64,000 bases of DNA from Nitrospiraceae bacterium (lineage in GTDB: Bacteria > Nitrospirota > Nitrospiria > Nitrospirales > Nitrospiraceae), in assembly GCA_014534095.1 (NCBI GenBank), contig JACVSD010000001.1, forward strand, positions 5,262 through 69,261. Direction: 5' to 3'. Numbering within the stretch: position 1 is the stretch's first letter; each line of letters begins with the position of its first letter. Below are positions 42,614 through 51,522 of this stretch, piece after piece. Both the position numbers and the translations under genes were made by a program. The notes under the pieces are model-generated. The model saw only the letters and a program-made list of their open reading frames with translations. It was not told the origin of the DNA and made no database searches.

Positions 42614-44131
42614 ATGAAGATTATGAAGGTGGAGACCAAGTCGGGGCCAGTCGAGGCAGCAGGGGCGGAGGTTCTCGTCCTCATGCATTGCGAAGGCGAG
42701 CCGCTCGGCCGGCAAGACGCAACCGTCCTCGACAAGGCCCTTGGCGGGGCACTGCAAGAACTCGTGCAGTCGAAAGAGTTCGAAGGAAAAGCCAATGAAC
42801 TGGTGCTTGTGCATACGCAGGGCAAAGTGCCGGCGAAGCGGCTTCTCCTGGCCGGCCTCGGCAAACGAAAGGACGTCGGTCTCGAGCAGATCCGGCAAGC
42901 TCTTGGTTATGCGGTAAAACGTGTGCGTCAGGTGAAGGGCGGCTCGTTTACTGCCGTCTTGCCGGCGGTGCTGCCTTCCGGCGCCTCGCTCCTCGATGTG
43001 GCCCAAGCCATGACCGAAGGGGCTATCCTAGGAAGTTATCAATTTACGGTCTATCGCAGCGACGTATCCAATCGTGACGTGGCGGCCATGTCCATCCTCG
43101 CGGCGCACAAGGATCAACTTCGTGAGCTGAGTGAAGGGGTCCGGCGGGGCCTGGCGACGGCGGAAGCCACGGTGTTCGTCCGCGATCTCTGCAACCACCC
43201 GTCTAACGTCATGACGCCGACGAAGGTTGCCGCCGAGGCGAAAGCCGTGGCCAAGGAAACCGGGGTGAGCCTCAAGATTCTCGAGCAGCGAGAGATGGAG
43301 CAACTCGGTATGGGGGCCCTGTTGGGCGTGGCGAAGGGCAGCCATGAACCGCCGAAGTTCATCATCCTTCAGTATCACGGTTCGAAAAAGAAGGACGAGC
43401 GTCCGGTCGTGCTCGTCGGCAAGACGATTACCTTTGATACGGGCGGGATCTCGCTCAAGCCGGCCGAGAACATGGAGCAGATGAAAGCCGATATGACGGG
43501 CGGCGCCGAGGTGCTGGCGACCATGCGGGCGGCGGCCCGTCTGAAGCTTCCCCTCAACCTGGTCAGCATCCTGCCCGTGGCCGAAAATATGCCCGGTGGT
43601 CGTGCTATGCGGCCTGGAGACGTGGTCACGACTCTGTCGGGCAAGACCGTGGAAGTCCAGAATACGGATGCCGAAGGCCGACTGATTCTGGCGGATGGAC
43701 TCGCCTATGCGACGCGATTCAAGCCGGCTGCTCTGATCGACATTGCCACATTGACCGGTGCTTGCGTGGTCGCCCTCGGTCAGTTTGCCATTGGCATGTT
43801 CGGCACCGATGCGGCGTTGAAGGAGTCGGTGCGGAAGGCCGGTTCGCGGGCCGGCGAACGCGTGTGGGAAATGCCGCTGTGGGACGACTACTTCGAACAG
43901 TTGCGGAGTGACGTGGCGGACATGCGCAACATCGGCGGCCGTGGAGGGGGCATGATTACAGCGGCGTTGTTCTTGAGCAAATTTGTCGGAGGCTGCCCCT
44001 GGGTGCATCTCGATATCGCCAGCACCGATTGGAGTGAACGCGAGCGCGCCTACACGCCGAAAGGACCCACCGGGATCGGCACGCGGCTCCTCATCCAATT
44101 TCTCATCGATCGAACCGAGGGACGAGCATGA
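42614..44131 (+). CDS. pepA: leucyl aminopeptidase (M17)
   Basis: A 505-residue cytosolic dinuclear-zinc peptidase. The N-terminal macro-like domain is about 1-175. The catalytic domain has VGKTITFDTGGISLKP with metal and catalytic Lys/Asp residues, and NTDAEGRLILADGL, the M17 signature with Asp/Glu metal ligands. GGAGAG precedes ATG 42614. Its stop overlaps the start of nagZ by four bases, so the two are co-translated. PepA can also act as a DNA-binding protein in some bacteria. Confidence 0.95.
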   Translation: MKIMKVETKSGPVEAAGAEVLVLMHCEGEPLGRQDATVLDKALGGALQELVQSKEFEGKANELVLVHTQGKVPAKRLLLAGLGKRKDVGLEQIRQALGYAVKRVRQVKGGSFTAVLPAVLPSGASLLDVAQAMTEGAILGSYQFTVYRSDVSNRDVAAMSILAAHKDQLRELSEGVRRGLATAEATVFVRDLCNHPSNVMTPTKVAAEAKAVAKETGVSLKILEQREMEQLGMGALLGVAKGSHEPPKFIILQYHGSKKKDERPVVLVGKTITFDTGGISLKPAENMEQMKADMTGGAEVLATMRAAARLKLPLNLVSILPVAENMPGGRAMRPGDVVTTLSGKTVEVQNTDAEGRLILADGLAYATRFKPAALIDIATLTGACVVALGQFAIGMFGTDAALKESVRKAGSRAGERVWEMPLWDDYFEQLRSDVADMRNIGGRGGGMITAALFLSKFVGGCPWVHLDIASTDWSERERAYTPKGPTGIGTRLLIQFLIDRTEGRA

Positions 44132-45231
44132 TGATGTCCCGTGAAGCCATCGGGCAGCTTTTCATGGTGGGATTCGAAGGCCGGTCGGTATCGTCCGATC
44201 TCGCCGGCTTTATACGCGAGTACAAGCCGGGCGGCGTCATTCTGTTTGCGCGGAACCTGGAGTCGATTGAGCAGATCGTCGAACTGACGAATCAGTTGCA
44301 GGCCTGCAGTCCCCATTCCCCGCTATTGATTGCCATCGACCAGGAGGGAGGTCGGGTTTCCCGCTTGCCGGAGACCTTTACGATCTGTCCGCCGTGCGAG
44401 GTTCTGGGACGCTGCAATTCGACGGAATTGGCCTATGCTGCTGCGGCGACTGTCGCGAAGGAATTGAAGGCGGTCGGCATCAACATGAACATGTCACCCG
44501 TCTTGGATGTGAACAGCAATCCGACCAATCCCATCATTGGCGACCGCGCGTTTGCTGCGACCCCCGGTCCCGTCTGTGAGCTGGGCCAGGCGACGATCGG
44601 CGGGCTGCAGGATCATCGGGTCGTCGCTTGCGGAAAACACTTTCCGGGCCATGGCGACACCACTGCGGACTCCCATAAGGAGTTGCCCATCGTCACGGCG
44701 CCCCGCGCCCGACTGGAGGAGGTGGAGTGGCCTCCATTTCGACATGCCGTCTCTCATGGCGTGGCCACGATGATGACGGCCCATGTCCTCTACCGCGCGC
44801 TCGACGAGCATCTCCCTGCGACGTTGTCTCCGACGATCATCGGAACGCTTCTTCGGGAAGACATGGGGTACGACGGCGTCGTCCTGACCGACGATCTCGA
44901 GATGCACGCCATCATCGATCACTATGGCATCGAGGATGCCACGGTGCGTGCGCTGCTGGCCGGATGCGATATGCCGCTCATCTGCAAGGATCGCACTCGG
45001 GAGGTGGCTGCCATCACCGCGGTTGAGAAAGCCGTCGCAAGCGGGACGATTACACCCGAACGGGTAGAGCTGTCTCTGGCTCGGATCGCACGGCTGAAAG
45101 ACCGGTTCCTAAAACGGTATCGCCCCGTCTCCATTTCGGAGGCTAAGCTGGTGGTCGGATGCCGGAGCCATCGGGCGTTGTTGCATGCGATTCGGCAAGC
45201 CGGTGAACGGTCTGCGAAGGCGCTCGTGTGA
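44128..45231 (+). CDS. nagZ: beta-N-acetylhexosaminidase (GH3)
   Basis: A 367-residue GH3 enzyme acting in cell-wall recycling on N-acetylglucosaminyl-anhydromuropeptides. The KHFPGHGDTTADSHKELP block contains the catalytic His/Asp dyad and GYDGVVLTDDLEMHAI has the nucleophile Asp; IDQEGGRVSRL is the substrate-binding motif. No signal peptide, as expected for a cytosolic NagZ. The start overlaps pepA (ATGA). Length is standard. Confidence 0.94.
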   Translation: MMMSREAIGQLFMVGFEGRSVSSDLAGFIREYKPGGVILFARNLESIEQIVELTNQLQACSPHSPLLIAIDQEGGRVSRLPETFTICPPCEVLGRCNSTELAYAAAATVAKELKAVGINMNMSPVLDVNSNPTNPIIGDRAFAATPGPVCELGQATIGGLQDHRVVACGKHFPGHGDTTADSHKELPIVTAPRARLEEVEWPPFRHAVSHGVATMMTAHVLYRALDEHLPATLSPTIIGTLLREDMGYDGVVLTDDLEMHAIIDHYGIEDATVRALLAGCDMPLICKDRTREVAAITAVEKAVASGTITPERVELSLARIARLKDRFLKRYRPVSISEAKLVVGCRSHRALLHAIRQAGERSAKALV

Positions 45232-45272
45232 GCGTCGGCGCGAAGGCCTATCCTCCGCACGAAGGACAGATC

Positions 45273-45659
45273 ATGGCCGTGAAGAAGGGCGACATTCTAG
45301 ACGAGCATAAACGACATCCAGATGGCTGCGGCCTCATCGTCAAGGTCATGGGTGGAGGGGCCGGATTTGAGAAGATCATCTGTTGCGAACATGCCTTGAC
45401 GGACGAGGACATCGTTCAGGACATGGGATCGCCTGCCGGCAGGCGGAAGGGGGCCTTGCCGCCGGCCGTCATTCTGGATGAAAAGAAGCTGTACCCGCAT
45501 TCATGCGGATTACGGGTGATGATTATGGATGGCGGGGCAGGATTCAAAGAGATCCGGTGTTGCGGCCATGTCCTCACTGCCAGTTCGGTGCGGGAATTGA
45601 AGTTTGGTCAGATGCGTGCGCCGGAACCCGAACCGGACGGGCCGGCAGGGCACGCCTAG
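45273..45659 (+). CDS. tandem desulforedoxin-like domain protein
   Basis: A 128-residue protein made of two copies of one short domain: GCGLIVKVMGGGAGFEKIICC and SCGLRVMIMDGGAGFKEIRCC, each followed by EHALT or GHVLT. The pattern CG...V.VM..GAG...CC...T matches the N-terminal rubredoxin-like domain of desulfoferrodoxin (CG..VEVLHGGAG.LVCCG), but the first cysteine of the usual CxxC is missing in both copies, leaving three cysteines each. Iron or zinc binding with a His ligand is possible. ATG 45273 has GAAGGA upstream; a GTG at 45228 overlapping nagZ is an alternative. It follows nagZ on the same strand. Confidence 0.65.
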   Translation: MAVKKGDILDEHKRHPDGCGLIVKVMGGGAGFEKIICCEHALTDEDIVQDMGSPAGRRKGALPPAVILDEKKLYPHSCGLRVMIMDGGAGFKEIRCCGHVLTASSVRELKFGQMRAPEPEPDGPAGHA

Positions 45660-45792
45660 GCCAGACAGCGAACTATTTGAAGCAGGGGCACAGCCCTTCC
45701 ACGAGCGCAATCGCCGAGCTCACATCTTTCGTGGTGAAGCAAGCAATGCGCGGGGAAGGGACCTGTTCGATCTTCCCGGAAAGGGGGGCACT

Positions 45793-46296
45793 ATGGCGCC
45801 TATAGAACCGGCCATCCATCGCGGCGAGATGTTGAAGCGCTGGTGCGGATATATGGAGTGGCTGGATCGTCTCGGCTACGCCACGGCCGGTTTCAGCCTC
45901 CTCATTCTCGGGATGCTGATCTTTAGCCATGCGTGGTACTCCTTTGCCATGAAAGCCGGGCAAATGGGCTTGTTGCCGGCCGGTCTCAAGCTCCTCAATG
46001 ATCTCTTGCTCGTCATTATTTTGTTGGAACTCTTTCGTACCGTCGTGCGGTTTCTTCAGACCGAAGTGTTGACGCTGGAGCCGTATCTTGCCGTGGGGAT
46101 TATCGCGTGCACGCGGCGGGTCTTGACGGCGAGCGCTGAACTCTCGCATCTGCCTTCCATGACTGAGACGCAGTTTTATCAGTATCTCATGGACGTGAGT
46201 TTGAATGTCGTCGTGATCATGGTGCTCGTCCTGGGCGTGTACATGATCCGCAAGCATCCGCCGGAAAAGGCTTCCACGATCATGCCGGCTCCCTGA
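45793..46296 (+). CDS. PsiE-family membrane protein
   Basis: A 167-residue protein with four predicted membrane segments. The region VVRFLQTEVLTLEPYLAVG followed by IIACTRRVL matches the phosphate-starvation-inducible E (PsiE) family, in which a conserved Glu and Arg stand near the third segment. The family function is unknown. ATG 45793 follows AAGGGGGG and removes a long unlikely N-terminus. It is in the same direction as the nagZ group, 133 nt after the tandem-domain gene. Confidence 0.78.
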   Translation: MAPIEPAIHRGEMLKRWCGYMEWLDRLGYATAGFSLLILGMLIFSHAWYSFAMKAGQMGLLPAGLKLLNDLLLVIILLELFRTVVRFLQTEVLTLEPYLAVGIIACTRRVLTASAELSHLPSMTETQFYQYLMDVSLNVVVIMVLVLGVYMIRKHPPEKASTIMPAP

Positions 46297-46355
46297 GGGC
46301 GCGTCGCTTGCCTGGTCTCGACATCTTATGGCATCATGGCCGGGCTGAGGACATC

Positions 46356-46778
46356 ATGCCTGTATTATTGGAATACGTCGGTTCCGTCCATATCTACCTG
46401 GGACCTTATCGGGGCAATCCGATTGCCTTGTATTTGAACCGGACAGAATCCGGGTGTCGGATTGGTCCCAAGGTGTATCCATGGAACGATGTGACGGGTG
46501 TTGGTGAAACTCCGAACAAGGCCGCTGCCGATTTTGAAGAGAAATGGAAAGCGAAAGGCCTGACCGCGGATATGTATTCTGGGCCGGCGTGGGAAGGCGG
46601 CATAAAACCTGAGCGACCGGCGCCCCCGAAACCGGCGGCTCCTCCGAAACCGGCGGCTCCCGCTCCTGCTGCGGGCGTTCCCCCCACAACTTCACCCGCT
46701 TCCCAGGCGCCTCCCGGCGTTCCATCCGCGCCGACTCCTGCGAGCCCTGCCGCTCCTCAATCCCCGGTTCAGCAGTAG
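46356..46778 (+). CDS. conserved small protein with a Pro/Ala-rich tail
   Basis: A 140-residue protein. The N-terminal half (about 1-80) is globular (VGSVHIYLGPYRGNPIALYL, WNDVTGVGETPNKAAADFEE). From about residue 85 it is a Pro-Ala-rich tail with the repeated unit PPKPAAP. It has no signal peptide. The tail may be a flexible linker. ATG 46356 follows GAGGAC. The tail region overlaps no other gene, but low complexity could stretch or shorten in relatives. Unknown function. Confidence 0.65.
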   Translation: MPVLLEYVGSVHIYLGPYRGNPIALYLNRTESGCRIGPKVYPWNDVTGVGETPNKAAADFEEKWKAKGLTADMYSGPAWEGGIKPERPAPPKPAAPPKPAAPAPAAGVPPTTSPASQAPPGVPSAPTPASPAAPQSPVQQ

Positions 46779-46865
46779 ACGGCTCGGCCGGCTCGCCAAC
46801 CTTCCTGCAGGCTTGGTTCGAAATCCCCGTTGCTTCCGAAATCTGAATATCGATTGCGCGCGGTT

Positions 46866-48350
46866 TCAAATTGGCGGTCGCGCGGCAAGCCGGCTGTGCT
46901 TCAAACCATAGCCGGCATAGACGAGAATGCCGACGATCGTCCAGATTCCGAAGCGGATCCACGTGAGCCCTGGAAGGAAGCCCATCAAGCCGAGGCACGC
47001 CAACATGCCGACAATGGGCACGAGCGGCATGAAGGGGAGGCGGAAAGGCCGCGGGTAATCCGGTTGAGCGTAGCGGAGCACGATGACCCCGAGACAGACC
47101 AGCACAAAAGCGAATAGCGTGCCAATGTTGGTCATATCGGCCGCATCGCCGATGGGGATTAACGCGGACAAGACTGCGACGCCGATGCCGGTGACGAGGG
47201 TCGCATGGTGGGGCGTGCCGAATCGCGGATGGACTCGAGACAGCCAGGGACCCAGTAATCGGTCCCGCGACATGGCAAAGAAGACGCGAATTTGCCCCAG
47301 CATCATGACGACCAGCACGCTGGTGATGCCTGCCACGGCTCCGATGGCGACCAATGCGGCGCCCCATTTAAAGCCGACCCGGTTCAATGCGTCCGCTACG
47401 GGGGCGTGAATATCGATCTGTGCTTGCGGGATCAGTCCGGTCAGCACGGCCGCGACGGCGATATAGAGCACGGTGCAGATGGCGAGCGAGGCAATGATGC
47501 CGATCGGCAGATCGCGCTGTGGATTGCAGGCTTCTTCAGCGGTGGTTGAGACGGCGTCAAATCCGATGTAGGCGAAAAAGATAATGGCGGCCGCGGCGCC
47601 CACTCCGGCGAAGCCTTGCGGCATGAAGGGCGTCCAGTTGGCGGCATCGACGGCCGGCGTCCCGACGGCGATGAAGAAGAGAATGACCGCGAGCTTCAGA
47701 CAGACAATGATTCCCGTCGCGCGTGCACTTTCCTTGATCCCGACGACAAGCACAATGGTCACCAAGAGCACGATGATGGCGGCAGGGATGTTGGCTACGC
47801 CTCCGTCAGGGCCTCCCGGGGGATGCGTCGCCCAGTGGGGAAGCTCGATGCCGGCCAGCATCAGTAGATTGTTGAAATAGCCCGACCATCCGATCGCGAC
47901 GGCGACACAAGCGACACCATATTCCAGAATGAGGTTCCATCCGGTTATCCAGGCTACGAACTCGCCCAAAGTGGCATAGGTATAGGTGTAGGCGGAGCCG
48001 GCGGCCGGGATCATCGTTGAGAATTCGGCATAACACAGGGCAGCCAGCGTGCAGGTCAGGCCGGACAAGATGAACGAAAGAATAATGCCCGGACCTGCGC
48101 CGGGACGGTGGCTGTCGCCGACGATGGCGGTCCCGATGAGCACGAAGATGCCGGTGCCGATGATGGCGCCGATCCCCAGAGCCGTGAGATCCCAAGCCGT
48201 GAGGGTCCTCTTCAAGCGGTGGCCTGGATGGTCGGCATCGGCCAATATGTCTTGGATGGGCTTCTTGCGGAAGAGCCGGTCTGTGAGAGTTGTACGGGAA
48301 ACCAGAGTGGGTGACGGCGCTGGCGATGAATCTGGCAGGGGCGGCTGCAT
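46866..48350 (-). CDS. APC-family amino-acid permease (cationic amino acid transporter type)
   Basis: A 494-residue membrane transporter with about 12-13 helices. The first transmembrane segment carries the APC motif GIGAIIGTGIFVLIG, followed by AGSAYTYTYATLGEF. The N-terminal cytosolic part (LFRKKPIQDILADADH) and order of segments resemble the CAT subgroup. Substrate is not certain from sequence. It is convergent with the small Pro-rich gene and is followed upstream by an unrelated peptidase 47 nt away. Confidence 0.9.
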   Translation of the reverse strand: MQPPLPDSSPAPSPTLVSRTTLTDRLFRKKPIQDILADADHPGHRLKRTLTAWDLTALGIGAIIGTGIFVLIGTAIVGDSHRPGAGPGIILSFILSGLTCTLAALCYAEFSTMIPAAGSAYTYTYATLGEFVAWITGWNLILEYGVACVAVAIGWSGYFNNLLMLAGIELPHWATHPPGGPDGGVANIPAAIIVLLVTIVLVVGIKESARATGIIVCLKLAVILFFIAVGTPAVDAANWTPFMPQGFAGVGAAAAIIFFAYIGFDAVSTTAEEACNPQRDLPIGIIASLAICTVLYIAVAAVLTGLIPQAQIDIHAPVADALNRVGFKWGAALVAIGAVAGITSVLVVMMLGQIRVFFAMSRDRLLGPWLSRVHPRFGTPHHATLVTGIGVAVLSALIPIGDAADMTNIGTLFAFVLVCLGVIVLRYAQPDYPRPFRLPFMPLVPIVGMLACLGLMGFLPGLTWIRFGIWTIVGILVYAGYGLKHSRLAARPPI

Positions 48351-48397
48351 ATGTCACCCAGTATAGCAGGACCTATTGCCGGGGCGGCATGGCATGG

Positions 48398-49156
48398 TCA
48401 GGCGGAGGTTTCACCTGAGGCCCGTGTGCGGGCCGCCGCGCGCAGGAATGCCGCGAACAGGCGTCGGTGGGTTGTATGGCGCTCAAAGAGGAACTCGGGG
48501 TGCCACTGAATTGCGAGAAGGAACCGGTGCGAGGGTGATTCAATCGCTTCGACGATGCCATCGGGCGCGAGCGCGCTCGGGATCAATGAAGCGGCCACCG
48601 CTTTCACGGATTGATGGTGAGAGCTGTTGACCATGACCTTGGCTTGGTCGACGATCTTGCGGAGCAGCGTATTCGGTGCGACGGCGACCGGGTGAGAGAC
48701 ATGCGTCGCCGTGGTCTTCTGACGGTGTTCCAAGGCGTTCTCCACCTGAGAAGGAATATCCTGGAACAAGGTGCCTCCACAGGCCACATTGACCGTCTGC
48801 ATGCCTCCGCAGATGCCCAGCAGGGGAAGATCGTGCCGGCGGGCATGATGGACAAGCTCCAACTCGAAATGCGACCGTCGCTCGCTGACGAGCGGAAACG
48901 GAAAGCGCTGGCGTTCCCCATACAGTCGCGGTGGAAGGTCCGGCCCGCTGCCGGTGAGTAATAGTCCATCCACGGTGGCAAGGAGGCGGCGCCGGGCTGC
49001 GGTGCTCGTCACCAAAGGAAGGATCAGGGGAATGCCGCCGAGTTCTTCGATCGCACGAACATATCGGGCGCGAAGAAAATAGGTCGGTTCGCGGCCCCCC
49101 ATATCTGTCCGGTCACCGGCATTGTAGTCCGGGGTCACGCCGATGACGGGTTTCAT
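48398..49156 (-). CDS. class I glutamine amidotransferase-type peptidase C26 (PuuD-like)
   Basis: A 252-residue gamma-glutamyl hydrolase-family protein. The nucleophile is Cys in LLGICGGMQ (usual GICRGxQ), and the triad is completed by LAIQWHPEF. DGLLLTGSGPDLPP is the oxyanion-region block. Family members cleave gamma-glutamyl-GABA or related compounds; substrate unproven. ATG 49156 was chosen because it begins the typical KPVIGVTPDYN. The gene upstream ends 1 nt away, so they are probably co-transcribed. Confidence 0.9.
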   Translation of the reverse strand: MKPVIGVTPDYNAGDRTDMGGREPTYFLRARYVRAIEELGGIPLILPLVTSTAARRRLLATVDGLLLTGSGPDLPPRLYGERQRFPFPLVSERRSHFELELVHHARRHDLPLLGICGGMQTVNVACGGTLFQDIPSQVENALEHRQKTTATHVSHPVAVAPNTLLRKIVDQAKVMVNSSHHQSVKAVAASLIPSALAPDGIVEAIESPSHRFLLAIQWHPEFLFERHTTHRRLFAAFLRAAARTRASGETSA

Positions 49157-49157
49157 G

Positions 49158-49580
49158 TCACCGGATGGGTTCAACCGGAGGGGCGTCGAGCGGCGCAGCG
49201 TCCACCGAAGCGGGGTCGTCGGCTGCGACACCCAGGAATCGAACCGCACGGTCGCCAGTCAGATGCTCCGGCGTGATCACATAGGTGCCGTACATGCTGG
49301 GAATCCAAATACCCTTTGCGGTCTGCTCGCTGCCGCCGGAAAAGGCATAGGCTAAGCCTCCGACGATGCCCCCGCCGAGTGCAAACGCTGCCTTCAACGG
49401 AAAATACAGAATGGTCGCGACCGCAGACGCGGCTTGAATCCCAGCTCCGGATGCCGTTCCCTGTTGCGTGTCCGCGGAAGACGACTGGCTCCAGGCGGGA
49501 ACGGTGATCATGGAAACGAACGTCACCGTGACGAGAAACGTGACAAGCCGAATTCGGCCATAGAAAGCACCATGTTTCAC
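49158..49580 (-). CDS. exported protein with a glycine-rich segment
   Basis: A 140-residue protein with a signal peptide (about 1-32, MITVPAWSQ). The mature part has a hydrophobic glycine-rich stretch (FALGGGIVGGLAYAFSGGS) like a glycine-zipper membrane segment, then a polar part (GIWIPSMYGTYVITPEHLTG). The GTG start at 49580 is supported by AAGGAGG 8 nt upstream. It is coupled to the C26 peptidase gene. Function unknown. Confidence 0.7.
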   Translation of the reverse strand: MKHGAFYGRIRLVTFLVTVTFVSMITVPAWSQSSSADTQQGTASGAGIQAASAVATILYFPLKAAFALGGGIVGGLAYAFSGGSEQTAKGIWIPSMYGTYVITPEHLTGDRAVRFLGVAADDPASVDAAPLDAPPVEPIR

Positions 49581-49684
49581 GTGAGAGTCCTCCTTGTTGA
49601 GGCGAGTCGGCACCTCAGGTTGCGGGCTGTGCTGCGTTATAACAAATTCACCTGCGATTGCAAACCCCCTGCCGTGACCGAGAA

Positions 49685-50161
49685 TTACATCGATGAAGGC
49701 GATTGGTCGGGCATAGCCAGATCCAGTTCGGTCAGAATGTAGGTCGCCGCATACTGAGCGCGCACGGCCATGGCGTGATCCAGCTCAGGCACCAACTCGT
49801 TGGCTGGTATGCGCTGGTTCTCCTGGGCTAAGCCGGCTTCGAGGCGCAGATCCAGCTTGCACCAACAGGCGGCCTGAACGAACAGATCCGCCGCCCGTGC
49901 TTCGTAGTCGGGCCGCTCGTGTTGGTCCACTGCTGAGAGTGGTCGCGAGAGTTTGTGACTCAACCGGATTTGCTCCCGCAGCGTCGCCAGCTGATCCACG
50001 TGTATTTCGACGGACACCTGGATGCCGGCTTTCCAACTGCGTTTTTTGACATTGAACACACAGGCGACTTCCCCGGGCCGCTGTTCCACCGGCTCGGGTC
50101 CAAAGAACAACGTGACACGGTAGAGAGAAGGCTCCGGCGAGGGTGAGCGTTCGCGTGACAT
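49685..50161 (-). CDS. conserved hypothetical protein
   Basis: A 158-residue soluble protein with an alpha/beta pattern (YRVTLFFGPEPVEQRPGEVA, then FNVKKRSWKAGIQVSVEIH) and a helical C-terminal half (ADLFVQAACWCKLDLRLEAG). No signal peptide, membrane segment or catalytic motif. It is divergent from the M24 peptidase gene, with a 66-bp shared upstream region. Conserved in character but no family recognised. Confidence 0.68.
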   Translation of the reverse strand: MSRERSPSPEPSLYRVTLFFGPEPVEQRPGEVACVFNVKKRSWKAGIQVSVEIHVDQLATLREQIRLSHKLSRPLSAVDQHERPDYEARAADLFVQAACWCKLDLRLEAGLAQENQRIPANELVPELDHAMAVRAQYAATYILTELDLAMPDQSPSSM

Positions 50162-50227
50162 GGCGGCATTGTAGCAGACAGCGGTGATTGACGCTCTCTT
50201 AGGGCGACGATAAGATGGCCGACCATC

Positions 50228-51424
50228 ATGATGACCTGGCATCACACTCGGGTGGCGGATATCCAGCAGGTCTTGCGGGACAACGGCCTGGACGGTTGGC
50301 TTTTTTATGATTTCCGTGGAAGCGATCCGCTCGCCTACCGGGTGCTGCGGCTAGACCCCGCACGGCATGTGACACGCCGCTGGTATTACTGGATCCCTGC
50401 GAGCGGCGAGCCGATTAAATTGCTCCACCGGATTGAGCCCCACGTGCTCGTCGAGCTCCCCGGTCAGGAGCGGCTGTATGTCTCCTGGCACCAGCAACAG
50501 ACTGAACTCGCGTCGGTCCTTCATGATCGGAGGTCCGTGGCGATGCAGTACTCGCCGCGCAATGCCGTGCCGTATGTCTCTCGCGTCGATGCCGGCACCA
50601 TTGAACTTATTCGAAGCTTCGGCGTGGACGTCGTCAGCTCAGCCGACCTGATACAACGATTTGAAGCGGTATGGACGGATGAACAACTCGAGAGTCATCG
50701 GTATGCCACCACGGCGCTCCGACGCATCGTCGATGAGGCGTTTGCCCATGTCGGCGCGGCACTGCGTCGCGGGCGGGAGCTCGACGAGTACGGTCTTCAG
50801 CAATTCATTCTCTCGCGGATCCAGGATGCCGGAATGATGACTTCGAGTGCCCCGATTGCGGCGGTCAATGCGCACAGCGCGGATCCGCATTATGGCCCCG
50901 GTCCGGTGGGATCATCGGTGATCCGGCGGGACGACTTGCTGCTGATTGATCTCTGGGCGAAGCGGACCGAACCCGGCGCGGTGTATGGCGACATCACTTG
51001 GACAGGCTTTACCGGCGGCCGGGTCCCGGACAAGGCGCGGATGGTGTTCGAGCCGGTCCGGCGCGGGCGCGATGCCGCGTTGGCATTTGTTCGTGAACGG
51101 GTGGCGTCGGGCGCATTGCCCTTTGGGTGGGAGGTCGACGACGTGTGTCGACGCGTGATCGTGGAGGCAGGGTACGGCGAGTTCTTCGTGCATCGCACCG
51201 GCCATTCGATCGGCGAGGAAGTGCATGGCAATGGCGCGAATATCGATAATCTCGAAACGCAGGATAGTCGCCGTCTCATGCCGGGTACGTGCTTTTCACT
51301 GGAACCAGGCATATATCTACCGAACGAGTTCGGAATCAGGAGCGAGTTGGACGTCTACTTGTCCGAGGGTGACGCGCGGGTGTACGGTGAGCCGCTTCAG
51401 ACGGAAATCGTCGCCATCGTATGA
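50228..51424 (+). CDS. M24 family metallopeptidase (Xaa-Pro aminopeptidase-like)
   Basis: A 398-residue protein with an N-terminal creatinase-like domain (about 1-150) and a C-terminal pita-bread peptidase domain. Metal ligands are visible: Asp in LLLIDLWAKR and GDITWTG, His in HRTGHSIGEEVHGNG, Glu in FSLEPGIYLP and ELDVYLSEGD. It acts on peptides with Pro at position two, or relatives. It is 99 nt before the metal ABC importer genes. Confidence 0.92.
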   Translation: MMTWHHTRVADIQQVLRDNGLDGWLFYDFRGSDPLAYRVLRLDPARHVTRRWYYWIPASGEPIKLLHRIEPHVLVELPGQERLYVSWHQQQTELASVLHDRRSVAMQYSPRNAVPYVSRVDAGTIELIRSFGVDVVSSADLIQRFEAVWTDEQLESHRYATTALRRIVDEAFAHVGAALRRGRELDEYGLQQFILSRIQDAGMMTSSAPIAAVNAHSADPHYGPGPVGSSVIRRDDLLLIDLWAKRTEPGAVYGDITWTGFTGGRVPDKARMVFEPVRRGRDAALAFVRERVASGALPFGWEVDDVCRRVIVEAGYGEFFVHRTGHSIGEEVHGNGANIDNLETQDSRRLMPGTCFSLEPGIYLPNEFGIRSELDVYLSEGDARVYGEPLQTEIVAIV

Positions 51425-51485
51425 ACCCGCTGCGCTGGCGAGTTTCCCGGTTGATCGATCGCCTTGATCCCCCGCGGGCGCTTCG

Positions 51486-51514
51486 TTGACATCCCCACAC
51501 CCCGGTGTTACCGT
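51486..51514 (+). promoter_or_regulatory. possible promoter of the metal ABC operon with an inverted repeat
   Basis: TTGACA (51486-51491) and TACCGT (51509-51514) are 17 bp apart. ACACC and GGTGT (51497-51508) form an inverted repeat in the spacer, a place where a metal-dependent repressor could bind. The -10 is weak and the predicted start is only a few bases before ATG 51523. Confidence 0.35.
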
Positions 51515-51522
51515 CCGCGCCC

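Noticed and set aside
43028..44098. 356-codon minus-strand frame inside pepA
   Set aside because: Antisense to the conserved pepA catalytic domain; His/Arg-rich composition typical of a shadow frame.
45228..45272. GTG start at 45228 overlapping nagZ for the tandem-domain protein
   Set aside because: The ATG at 45273 has a Shine-Dalgarno site and matches the natural beginning of the first domain; the GTG stays as an alternative.
46354..47367. 337-codon minus-strand frame over the permease and the Pro-rich gene
   Set aside because: It overlaps two better-supported genes and its composition (Arg/His/Pro) is that of a reading-frame shadow.
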